Shown here: positions 1 through 9,061 of the stretch, in pieces
How positions within the stretch are numbered: position 1 is the first letter of the stretch
Layout of the letters: each line of letters begins with the position of its first letter
Assembly (NCBI GenBank): GCA_032988165.1
Contig: JANTQF010000432.1
Coordinates: forward strand, 1 to 26,668
Reading direction: 5' to 3'
DNA length: 26,668 nt
Source: Emmonsiellopsis sp. PD_33
Taxonomy: Eukaryota > Ascomycota > Eurotiomycetes > Onygenales > Ajellomycetaceae
Position numbers and translations under genes: made by a program
The notes under the pieces: model-generated
The model's database searches: none
Seen by the model: the letters and a program-made list of their open reading frames with translations, nothing else
Told to the model about the DNA's origin: nothing

Positions 1-404
1 CTTTTACATAGGCCTCTATTTCCTCACAGGCCTCTACCTCCTTGCAGACCCCTACTTCTGCACAGGCCTCTATTTCCTTGCAGGCCTCTACATCCTTGCA
101 GGCCTCTATCTCCTCACAGGGTAGGCAGGCAATGGGAACGTTTTTGGTTTTTTGCTTCCATGGGAATAGTATCATGAGCAAAGATCTCGGGGGTATATGG
201 TCAGCGCAAATTTTCCCTCACGCTATTGAGGGCGATGGGTATGAGGCTCTCCTGCGGCATCTCTCTTTTGCCACTTCTTGCCCCAGTTTGAGGATTTTCA
301 ATGCACCACGTAGCATATCCCAATACTATCTGTCTTTCTGGACTCTGTAGCAAGTAAGGGATGAATTGGATTGTTCGAGGTTTGGCTTCGCCCGCTGGCC
401 TCAT
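1..404 (-). CDS. Partial gene of unknown function with Cys/Glu hexapeptide repeats, runs off left edge
   Basis: I do not recognise the family. A minus-strand reading starts at ATG 404-402 and stays open for 61 codons to 222. A plausible intron follows, 221-155 (67 nt; donor GTGAGG, branch-like CTGAC at 205-201, acceptor GAAG). Exon 2 (154 to beyond 1) continues in the same phase. Exon 2 opens with a short basic stretch and then enters hexapeptides of the pattern C-(K/E)-(E/D)-(I/V)-E-A, about six copies before the window ends. That gives a Cys every six residues in a strongly acidic context. No signal peptide or membrane segment is evident. Without the intron the frame meets TGA at 203-201, so the alternative is a frameshifted relic. 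The opposite strand is also open across the repeat, which weakens the call. The CTK2 stop lies 388 bp upstream on the same strand. Confidence 0.4.
11..120. repeat. 18-bp tandem repeat, about six copies
   Basis: Six 18-bp units lie head to tail, each starting near GGCCTCTA and ending near TCCTTGCA or TCCTCACA. Copies differ by a few substitutions with no indels, so the 3-nt phase is kept. On the minus strand the unit reads C-(K/E)-(E/D)-(I/V)-E-A; on the plus strand it reads Q-A-S-(I/T)-S-(L/S). The array may continue left of the window. Confidence 0.85.
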
Positions 405-791
405 TTGGTTCGGCGCGGCAGAGATGTGGTGAGGTGGGAGCGTCGGTATTCTATGTTATACCGTTGCCTGGTTGTATAGCTGGGTCCTGGCGGGAACAGA
501 TTGGGGTTGAACTGTGCGGCCTGCTTTAGAGCTGCGACAGATTCGGTGGCGGCGTAGGTTAGCAGTAGGTGCATGTGTCTCCCTTTTTGATTCCACACTC
601 TTGTCATGACTTGGACCAACAGATTATCGGAACAATTGTCGGTTTCAGACAGTGGAGAGAAGCAGTGCGTCCCATACGCCGTTGGTATCGCGTTATTATA
701 CTGCGGGTTCCTGGCAGTGGTGGGCTTCCCCAGGCCATCCGCGCAGTCGCAATCCCATAGAAAGATGTATCCAGTCTGACGGGACGGTATC
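405..791. other. Intergenic: CTK2 3' side and upstream region of the left-edge gene
   Basis: There is no supported gene here. Short open frames on both strands lack recognisable motifs and overlap each other. The interval should contain the 3' UTR of the CTK2 homologue and the promoter of the left-edge gene, both on the minus strand. Confidence 0.5.
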
Positions 792-2252
792 TTATTCATC
801 CACCTCATATTCCTCCATCTCCACCTTGTAATACTCCGCCACTGTCTCCCGCTCCGCCTTTGCCTGTTCCGGGTACAGCATGAACCGAACGGTACCCTCA
901 CGGGCGCGCTCACCGGCCTTGCCTCGTGTTTCGTGGGCGGCCATGGGCGTTAGCGGGTTTGCAGGTGGTCCGTTCTTGTGATTCTCCCCGTTATGTTTTG
1001 CTCCGTTGGGTTGCTTGACGCCGTTTGCGCCACCGGCCTTGGTGGGCTTCGAGTATGTGAAGCGGGGTAGATTTTTGGTATCTGCTTCCTGATTCAGGGG
1101 GATGCGGATGTTGAGGAATAGATCGAGGGCGAAGTCAGGGCCTATCGAGGTTAAACTTCGGTGGTGGGTGTACAGTTCGAGTAGATCGAGCATCGTTTCT
1201 GGATAAGGCGGGTTAGTTGGTTAGACTTGATATATCAGGACCAGGCAAAAGGACTCGAAGACATACCCATTACTTCCTCGCGGCTCGTCACCCACAGCCT
1301 ATACGACCTTCCGGACTCCACGCGGTCTATACGGTCGTTGAGAAGCCGCCCAGCGAGTTCCAGGCAGGCGAAAGCCATGGTTGCGGATGTCTGTTTTAAG
1401 GGTGCAAACGTTCGGTATAAATCGAGGCTCATGCCATAGGCGACTCTGGAGGTTCTCGAGCTCTTATCGAAGCCAAAATGTTTTATTAATTTCATCAGTG
1501 ACTTTTGCGGATGCCGGTTGCGGAAATCAAATCCCGACGACTCCAGCATCAGCCGCTCCAGGCCGATTACGCCACGGGAATGAGATTCAAACACCTACCA
1601 GGCGGGTAATGTTAGTTGGATGTATGCATATTTTGCTGGATTCCTCATGGTCTGGGGAATAAATACCGGATCATCGGATGATAGATGCTCTGCTGGTGGG
1701 AGTTTGAGATTATACGCAGAACATAGAATGTCGCGCGACTTCTTGAGCGTATCTTCGATTTTACAAGCAGTGAATAGTGCCGCTGCCGCCGCATCCTTCC
1801 CTAAAAGTGAGCTTGAGAAACAAGAGGCTGGAACTGAGCTAAAAGAAAAACATACGAGATAGTTGTATTCGCTATCCGGGTGGACGAGCCGGAACTTGTG
1901 ATAATAAATTGCGGCGGTGTTGAATGTCCGCACCGGTCTGGGCGAAATACGTCAGCCAGGAACCTAATATATGTAAAAAGAACGAAGATTGCAGATAAAT
2001 TCAGAGGCAGAGAGTGACGTACAGATGTAGAGCCTTGCGAACATTATCGATCCAAGTCACGCCTTGGAGCCGAATGTTGTCCTCTCGGAGCTGGTCGACG
2101 CCAGTCGCGGCTATACATTCATGGACCGTCCGCTCGAAGATGTACGGTTTGGCGACTTGAATGTACGACGGATGAGGTCCTTGGGGGGCGGGAATAGGTG
2201 GGAGGGCATTATTGGCGTCTGGGCGGGGTGCCTCACTCCTCGAAGGTGCCAT
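792..2252 (-). CDS. CTK2: CTDK-I cyclin subunit (RNA polymerase II CTD kinase beta subunit), Ctk2-like
   Basis: Ctk2 is the divergent cyclin of CTDK-I. With Ctk1 and Ctk3 it phosphorylates Ser2 of the RNA polymerase II C-terminal repeat in the nucleus during elongation. I read five exons: 2252-2023, 1937-1856, 1795-1667, 1594-1267 and 1198-792, giving 391 residues. All junctions keep phase, and two introns show CTAAC branch points. Each splice falls inside conserved cyclin sequence: exon 1 to 2 rebuilds RKALHLPVRTFNTAA, exon 2 to 3 rebuilds EYNYLDAAAAALFTACK, and exon 3 to 4 rebuilds DDPVFESHSR. The first cyclin fold spans roughly residues 35-150, the second about 150-285 (IGLERLML, RNRHPQK). 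The tail is low-complexity, rich in Asn, Lys and Gly, and ends acidic. The acceptor of exon 3 (GGAAG) is atypical and is the least certain junction. Confidence 0.85.
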
Positions 2253-2765
2253 TTTTATATCCTGAAGTCAAGGAATGAGAATTCCACACGGGTTCAGACT
2301 CTCGTCGTCGCGGAGGTTGCAGACAAAAAGTTCGCGACGTTGAGATGAGCCCGGATCAACAGATTATCCGGTCCGGCCTCAACTTCCAAGGTTCCGTCTG
2401 CTTGAAACATTGAGATGTGATATATTACACTTGGGATATCCTTTTCGCATTCCTACTAGTATCTAACCTCTTTTACCTACTAATCTGCCCCGGTTCCCTT
2501 CTTATATCGAACATTTACCATACCTTCCTACCACACCGCCACTCCTGCTAATTCCAACATGGTGCCTTGTCACCCCTAACGCATCGCATTCTTCAAGCAT
2601 TGCTCAAACGGATTAAAAAAAAGAAAGAAAGCCATGAGAGCCATGAAAGGACTGCAAGTGTGGGCCAGCGAAATGAACAAGAAGATCCATCTTGCAACGA
2701 GTACTCCTTCCACCAAGTCCCCAATGATCCTTACTCTAGCAATGCGTTGAAATTGCTATTTCCCT
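2253..2765. other. Intergenic: CTK2 promoter side and 3' side of the zinc-finger gene
   Basis: There is no supported gene here. Both neighbours are on the minus strand, so this 513-bp gap should hold the terminator of the zinc-finger gene and the promoter and 5' UTR of the CTK2 homologue. Pyrimidine-rich and short A-rich stretches are present, but no clear TATA box. Confidence 0.5.
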
Positions 2766-4614
2766 TCAATTTTTAGCCTTCGTTTTGCAAACTTGGGGGA
2801 ACTTGTGAGATCCCGCTTGGTGGTAGGCAAGCGCCAGCCCGCTACCGAATTTTCGCTTGCAATCATTGCAGTAAAACCAATGTGAAGCTTTCTCCTGATG
2901 GCGGTGGAGATAGCCGATATCCGGAAATGAACAGTTGCACTCGGGCTTTTGGCATTGGAATGGATGCGGAATGCCCGTGTGTTTTTTGGCCGCAGTTTCA
3001 TTAGTGAACGGCTCAGCGCAGCGTTTGCAGAAGGCATGGTCCTTGGATTTTTGGTGTTCCTTCTGGGCTGCCTCGGTTGCAAACCCGATCTCGCATGTCG
3101 GGCAGTGGAAGTCGAAGGTTTCCTTATGGAGCTTTGTGTGGCGTGTGGAACTATGGGCATCCAAGAAAAGACAGTTGCATGAACTGCAATAGGCGTGACC
3201 GGATTTCTGTTGATGTTGCTGCATTTCAGATAAAGAGCTATAAACCTCAGGACAAAGTGGACACTTGAAGTCTTTCTCGTGAAACTTCTTCGTGTGGTTT
3301 TTGGAACTAGTGACATTCAAAAAGTAACAGTCGCATGAACTGCAATATGCGTGACCGGATTTCTGTTGGTGTTCCTGCATTTCAGATAAAAAGCTATAAA
3401 CCTCTGGGCAAAGTGGACACTTGAAGCTATGGACCAACCGAACATGACGCTCCAAGTATTTGAAACCAGCAAAGGAGCTGAGGCATAGTTTGCAATAGTT
3501 GTGCTCCTTTGAGGCTTGATGCTGATGAAGCGCCTTTTCACCGGAAAAAGTGGCCGCACACTCAGAGCAGACGAAATGCTGATCCAGCTCGCGATCGATC
3601 CCGGGTTTGTTGGTTGTTGGGGCTTTCGGACCTTCGCTCGATTCTTTGATGGATGGTTCCGTTGTCGTCGTCTGCGGATCCAATACGTGGTCGGACTGGG
3701 TTTCGCTAGGCGTTGAGGCGTTTGAATCGATCAATTTTTCCGGTTGCTCCGTTCCCTTGACTTGGTCCGTCGTCTCTGCCACTGGGGTCTCCACATGTAT
3801 AAAGGTATCTGAACCCTCCGAAACGACTGAGCTACCCCGATTATATTCCTCGACATCCCCCGTTTTATCAGACCCTTTTGGTTCGGATCGTTCACTGGAC
3901 GATGATGCATCACTGCTGCTCACGTCTAGAGCTATAGGAATAGTAGTGGTGGACACCTCATCGATCTTAACCTCCGCTTCTTCTTTTTCTTCGTCGTCCC
4001 GCGGCTGCGTATGTGGTTGGACGGTAGACGCAGGTGAAACCGAAGTGGCCAATTCAGTGGGCTTATCCTCTGCCTCTGGATCGCAAAGACCTAGCAAGTC
4101 TTCCTTGGGGCTGGAGACCCCCTTCCCTCCCAAGGATTCGTTTTGTACCGGGTTTACTGAACTAGCATCCCCATCCAGGAAACTCTGGCACGAGAAAAAG
4201 TCGTCTGAGGAGCTAACGTCGCCGGTTTCCGGAACGTCCAGATTCTCAGTATTATTCGCGACATTTTCCCCCTTCTGTTGAGGCGCGTCGTTACGCGAAA
4301 CGAGACCACCCAGATTCGCCGGTTCGTTACGACGGAATAGCCGCGCGCGTATCAAGGGGTTTTGCATTAATTTTTTGGCTTTTTCGCATTCGCTATTCAG
4401 ATACGCGTTAGCACACATCTTGTAAAGCTCGTATCCCCGTTCCCGCACAGCAGGCTTACCTGGCGTGGACGAGCTGGCGGTGGCTCCTAAGCGTGCACAA
4501 GCTGTCGAATCTGCTGGGGCAATCGGCACATCGCAGGTCTTGTCCGGTTTTGACGTGTTGGAGATAGTTTTGCTCGAACTGGATCGAAACCCGGCACCCC
4601 TGGCATTGGAACAT
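2766..4614 (-). CDS. Multi-C2H2 zinc-finger protein
   Basis: A probable nucleic-acid-binding protein of 593 residues; the specific role is unknown. Exon 1 is 4614-4460, the intron 4459-4393 (GTAAGC donor, GCTAAC branch, AATAG acceptor), and exon 2 is 4392-2766. Exon 1 matters because it encodes two N-terminal fingers: a partial one with C4 and C7, and a full one with C29, C32, H45 and H50. Residues about 105-310 are Ser/Thr/Glu-rich and probably disordered. From about residue 326 to 581 there are ten further C-x2-C (one C-x4-C) fingers with short linkers, ending in a basic tail. Spacing such as C-x2-C-x12-H-x5-H resembles U1-type or RNA-binding fingers as much as classical TGEKP-linked DNA-binding arrays, and no TGEKP linker is seen. 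Fungal paralogue families of this kind exist, but I cannot name an orthologue. Confidence 0.8.
3114..3425 (-). repeat. Tandem duplication of a two-finger module (2 x 156 bp) inside the zinc-finger gene
   Basis: Positions 3270-3425 and 3114-3269 are direct copies, offset by exactly 156 bp (52 codons). Both begin FKCPLCPEVYS and share the SGHAYCSSC stretch. The first half is nearly identical between copies, while the second half has drifted. Each copy encodes two C2H2-like fingers, so the duplication added a pair of fingers in frame. Confidence 0.9.
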
Positions 4615-5799
4615 TTTGGCTAGACAACAGAAGTATCGTGTTGTTATTGTTGGATGATAAGGGACTGAGGGTGAGGGAGGACTCTGCTTATCAACTCAAG
4701 TAGAATGACGCGCTGCGTAGTGTGCTGGTCCTTGGACTGAATGCGAAGTGTTGAAGGAAAAGGGCTGTGTGGGATTATGTTTTTGTGCGGGTGGTATAGC
4801 CGGCGGAAACTGCAGCTGGGTTGCCAGGGGGGATGGATGCCAGGTAACCCAGGAAAGTTGTTTATTGCTATTTTATCTACACCCGCCTTGTTTTAATAGG
4901 AATGGCGTGGAGAGTCAATGCAGATACAGATATTTGAAATGTTTAGGGGAATTTTCCAGCTCTTTCTTCTGCATGTTCTCATTGTTGACTTGCCAATAAG
5001 TTCTGTATAAGAGTTTGTTCAACTGGCATATTGCTTGCTCTCTTTGTCCAGCCAGATATACCGATCCCAGGGAGCCACTGCAGCCTGGTAGAGCTGTTTA
5101 ATTAACTAATGAACGGATTCTGCTTGTTAGGTGAGTAAGACAATTGTATCGTACCTTTCTTCGGGTGCCCGCGACATATCCCTGGAGCCTTCTGGAGAAG
5201 AATCAACTGTTTAGTTGAGTATTAGCTGGGTACTTATATTTAAGCCCACACTTAAAACAGACCTCTTGATTTATCTGGGATTCTTTTAGCCATTGAAGTG
5301 TCTTTAGCAGGCTCATTGGTAATTATGAGTGTGGAATACTTCGTAGAAAGAAGATATTTTAATTTCAGAAATAATCAGGAAAGCATCAGTCTGTAACACG
5401 TCCTGACTTGATCAAGGCTTCTTTTGAACAAGGGGCATCCATCCATTTGATGTAGATGGGGCTTCCCCGGTGTTCAGGACAGTGCAGAGAGTACTGAGTT
5501 TTTATGCTAGTGAGAGAACAAAGTTGGCTCATATCTAGTTTATTAAAAAGATGGGGGAAAATGTTTCTATTAATTCCAAGCTTCAAAGAAAGGAAAATGG
5601 GAAGCCTATAAGCCTTCGAAGTCCCTCTGATAACTTTCATGGACCAACATGTAGAAGCATTCCCGCCTTGTCTTACGCAGAACCATTGGTCTAGGCCGGG
5701 TGAAGGCTCAACTCGCAAGCCCAATAACTGACACATCATCCAGCCCTTACGAGGATATTTTCATCCTGATCGGGTCTATAACCTCGGGCGTCATCAGAG
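4615..5799. other. Long intergenic stretch, no supported gene
   Basis: This follows the start of the zinc-finger gene, so its promoter lies in the first few hundred bases. I find no coding region with family resemblance. A minus-strand open frame at 5386-5739 has no recognisable motif. Composition drifts towards AT from about 5000. The right part may hold the decayed 3' end of the peptidase remnant next door. Confidence 0.5.
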
Positions 5800-6339
5800 C
5801 TAACCCTGCAAACATGCAAAACGGCCGGGCTCTGACAGGACCACACAATCAAGACAGGGCACTGTAATGTAATCCACGAAATTCGCCCTTCTCATGCTGG
5901 CGTGCGTGAGCTCGCTTACCGAAGATGATAAACTCTTCCATATATGCAGGTTGCATTTCAGCTTGATCTCTCTGAGAATCAAAGCGCATCATGTCCTCCT
6001 TCGCCGAGCTGCACGTAGTGAGGACGCCATTGCGTATTCCCGTTGTAACACCTGTAGATCTGCCCGATTTCAAAAAAAATGCGACCCTCCTGTGATTTTT
6101 CCGAATGAATCCGACGGCTGCGAAGCGAGAACTTTGACTGGAGTATTGAGACCGTATTGGCTATGCTCCTGCGAACGAGGGACAATTGGCATGCCATTTG
6201 TTTTGAATAGCTTCTGCGACGACTCCGCTAATTCGACAAATGCCCATGTCTTTGACAATGGCCTCTCCTGATGCGAAACGGACTTGGGTCGTAGTAACTG
6301 GCATCGAACCAGATTAAGAGCGGCTTCGTACGTCTTCAT
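5800..6339 (-). pseudogene. Decayed trypsin-like peptidase-domain gene remnant
   Basis: Three overlapping minus-strand frames read in order as pieces of one protein of the fungal trypsin-like (chymotrypsin-fold) peptidase-domain family. From 6339 to about 6080 it reads from MKTYEAAL through a hydrophobic strand (KTWAFVEL) to SFGKITGG. At the T8 run at 6069-6078 the frame shifts, and it resumes as KSGRSTGVTTGIRNG, the GR-x-TG-x-T-x-G-x-x-NG signature that I associate with this family. A further shift near 5875 leads to LSEPG, where the family normally has PGDSG. The Asp usually preceding the WA(L/F) strand reads Thr, and the catalytic Ser motif is destroyed, so it cannot be an active peptidase. 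An intron could explain one break but not both. Flanks show no transposon. Confidence 0.45.
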
Positions 6340-7085
6340 CTTTTTCTAACAGTTCTGGGCCCCTTTTTAGTGTTGGATGGATGGGGACGCCTAGCAACTC
6401 ACTCTGTGGTTCAGACAAGACTGCAGGAGGGAAGGGGGAAGAGGAGGCCCCTCGCGCGGTCACAAGAGAGGCTATTCACCTCTGTGAAATACATCATCAT
6501 GAAGAAGCGAATAAATGAAGACTGGCAATCTTATTAATCAGTTTTAACCGAGGGCTGATAGGCTTGTCTGATAATCGATCTCAGCCCAAGGGAGAGGTCG
6601 AGTTAACCTTTATTTAAGGTTTGGATAAAGGGGAACAAGCTTAACTGATTACTCAGCAAGGAATGACATCATCGCCAACATTTCTCCTGAATCGACGTCA
6701 CATCTCAACACGTCTAACCCGCATAGAAAGCCGTGGATGGGTTAATAATCTCTAAAGAACAGACAGCCGTCTCCAAAGGGCGGAATGGCATCGTTTCTGA
6801 TTTCCAATCTCTCTTGGCTGCCTGGCGTATACGAGACACCCCCTGTCCCTGGAATTGACGTTGCATCTATCCCCGCATTATCATACCCACTGTCCTTATT
6901 GCCTCATCGCGCCATCGCGCCATCGCGTAGTCTGATATCAGCCCATCTGGGGTCTCCAACGGTGGCTATATATTCTGCTGCCGTTCTCGACTTTGAAAGG
7001 TCCCAATTCATTCCTTGACTGCTTCTGTCTACTTCCTTTCGAATATCTGCATAGCTACCTTCTATCACCTCTATCCGGAGCCAAC
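6340..7085. other. Upstream region of the glutathione S-transferase gene
   Basis: There is no supported gene in this 746-bp stretch. It should carry the GST promoter. GATA motifs cluster around 6560-6590, and TGACATCA (a CRE-like octamer variant) lies near 6665. A pyrimidine-rich leader precedes the start codon. Confidence 0.4.
6967..6974 (+). promoter_or_regulatory. Candidate TATA box of the GST gene
   Basis: TATATATT lies about 112 nt before the ATG at 7086 and is followed by a CT-rich leader, a common arrangement in filamentous fungi. It is a motif match only. Confidence 0.35.
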
Positions 7086-7923
7086 ATGCCCCGCCAGTCA
7101 GCCGCTACAGGCCTTGCAAAAGGCCTCGTGGATAAACATGCTGCTGAAGAGCCATTGAAACTCTACGGTGCCTGGTTCTGCCCGTAAGTCCCTATTCCTC
7201 ACCCCTCGCCGCCAATTGATGCTGTATTCCCAAACACTAACCATTCCGCAGATTCGGTACGACTCACTAACAAGTACATTCCACAAAAAACCGAAACTAA
7301 CAACCCCCCCCCCAGTCCAGCGAACCTGGATCACCCTCGAAGAAAAAAAGATCCCCTACCAATACATCGAAATAAACCCCTACGACAAATCGCCTTCCCT
7401 CCTCGCCTTAAACCCCAAGGGCCTAGTCCCCACCGTCGCCGCCCCGCTAGCCAGCGGTTCTAAACCCATCTACGAATCAAACATCATAAACGAATACCTC
7501 GAAGATGCCCACCCAAACCACACCCATCTACTCCCCAGTGACCCCTACGAGCGTGCCCGTGCCCGCATCTGGATCGACTTTGTCGGTTCGCGCATCATTC
7601 CGAATCTCAGAAACCTCGAGACGAAACGTGCCGAGGTGCACGCTGCGCTGAAGGAGTTTACGCGCGCGATGGACCCCGAAGGCCCATTTTTCCATGGTAA
7701 GGAGTTTGGGTTGCCGGACGTTGCGCTGGTGCCGTGGGTGGCGAGGTTTTTTGTTCATGAGGTGTTGAGGGGCGGGGTGCAGATTCCGGCTGAGGGAGAG
7801 GGCGGGGAGGATGAGGCGGTTTGGGCGCGTTGGAGGAAGTGGGAGGCTGCGGTGTTGGCGAGGGAGAGCGTGAAGGCGACGATGAGTGAGAGGGAGGATT
7901 ATGTGGAGTTTGCGAGGGGCTAG
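7086..7923 (+). CDS. Glutathione S-transferase, omega/Ure2-like, with a 5-nt micro-exon
   Basis: A cytosolic thiol transferase/GST-fold enzyme using glutathione. I read three exons: 7086-7183, 7252-7256 and 7316-7923, giving 236 residues, normal for the family. Residues 25-33 (KLYGAWFCP) form the first thioredoxin-fold strand, ending at Cys32, the omega-class catalytic position. P33, F34 and V35 are made across the 5-nt exon ATTCG. Then QRTWITLEEK starts helix 1. The LNPKGLVPTV segment carries the cis-Pro, and ESNII is the glutathione-binding Glu-Ser motif. An all-alpha C-terminal domain follows, about residues 110-236. Both introns (68 and 59 nt) have CTAAC branch points. Skipping the micro-exon breaks the frame, and retaining the second intron gives TAA within a few codons. 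Codon GC rises sharply towards the 3' end. Confidence 0.85.
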
Positions 7924-9061
7924 TAGTGGTATCTTTTATGTTTCGATATGGATGACTTCGATATGAGGAGCGGGGGGTAGTTATGCTATTTCAAAGTAGA
8001 ATATTTCATAAACTATATTTCCAACAGTCGCAAAATCACCCCTACCCACCACCACCGTACAAATCAAGCCGCTACCCCCATCTGCACCGCCGCCATATCT
8101 TCGAGCATAGCCCCGTTCCTTTCCCCAAAATACCCCTTGCTTACCACCTCCACTCCCCTCCTCGAACACACGGATCAAGATCCCTCTTTTCCAACTCCTC
8201 ACCCCAAGAAAAAACTACCTCGTATACATCATCCATCAAAAAAAAAAAAAAAAAAAAACAGCCTCTAGTCTCCTCATACCGCTTGCCAGCCAGTTCAATT
8301 GAATCTAGAGAGTGGTGTGTGTGAACGGTTGGGTTGGTATGGTTGGCGGAAGTTAGGTATGTCCGTTTCCTGGCTTGATTCCATTGGATTGGATCGGACT
8401 TGTTGATTGGTTAGATGAGTGAATAGACCCTTTGCACGGTATATATATATGTATAAAATAAAATAACAGGTTTCACCTTTTGCGATATTGTCCAATTGGA
8501 TTAGATAGAGCGGATGGATTAACTAATTAATTAATCCTGCGGGGTGGGAGGGATGGATATGCATGTAAATGATATCAGGATGATTTATGATAGCAAGGTG
8601 GAGAATCTTTGGGGTGTTTGTCGTAAAATAGAAAAAACATGCACGGATGGATGATAGCGAAGGGGGTTGAGGAAAAAAAGTAAGGGGTGAGGGAAATTGA
8701 CAAATTCGCATTTCGCCATTCCGTTTTTTATAAAACCCATGCATTCCCGTGTTGCGCCGGCGAGGTTTTGCATAGCTCATTTCATTATGAGCTAGTTATA
8801 TAACCAAAGAGGTCTGAGATAGAGGGGGGAAGAATAGGAAATCGTGAGACGTAAAACGGGACAAGGTATTGGTAACGCCCCTGATCAAAACGCGAACTTA
8901 AGGGGATTAAACATGATGGTTATGCTAAGGAGCAAAAGTCGGATCGCATGCTATGTATGTATGGAGTCTTTGGGGGCGAATAGACACAGTGGATAAAAGC
9001 AAATATTGAGGGAATAAAGGAGGTAAGGGACATATACGACCAATCTGCCAAACTTAGCCCG
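7924..9061. other. Intergenic between convergent GST and armadillo genes
   Basis: There is no supported gene. The two flanking genes converge, so this 1.1-kb stretch holds two 3' UTRs and terminators. It contains an A21 tract and a short TATATATA run at about 8441-8450. Open frames here are low-complexity and overlap on both strands. Confidence 0.5.
8238..8258. repeat. Homopolymer A21 tract
   Basis: A run of 21 adenines follows an A/C-rich segment 315 bp after the GST stop. It may be a simple slippage tract or the tail of an old retroposed copy. No target duplication was recognised around it, so slippage is the simpler reading. Confidence 0.85.

Noticed and set aside
11..120. Short regularly spaced repeats as a CRISPR array
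   Set aside because: The units are contiguous with no spacers, in a eukaryotic context. It is a coding-phase minisatellite.
42..350. Plus-strand open frame over the 18-bp repeat (Ser/Gln-rich)
   Set aside because: No ATG before the repeat, a stop just upstream at 9-11, and the minus-strand reading joins by a plausible intron to a further exon. The Ser/Gln pattern follows from the repeat itself.
3607..4281. 224-codon plus-strand frame opposite the zinc-finger gene
   Set aside because: It is the antisense of the Ser/Glu-rich linker, low-complexity, with no motif. The minus-strand gene explains the region.
5386..5739. 117-codon minus-strand frame as a gene or the 3' end of the peptidase relic
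   Set aside because: No recognisable motif, no splice connection to the relic, and no family resemblance in any frame across the gap 5740-5800.
8238..8258. A21 tract as the tail of a LINE/SINE retroposition
   Set aside because: No recognisable element sequence before it and no flanking target duplication. Simple slippage is sufficient.
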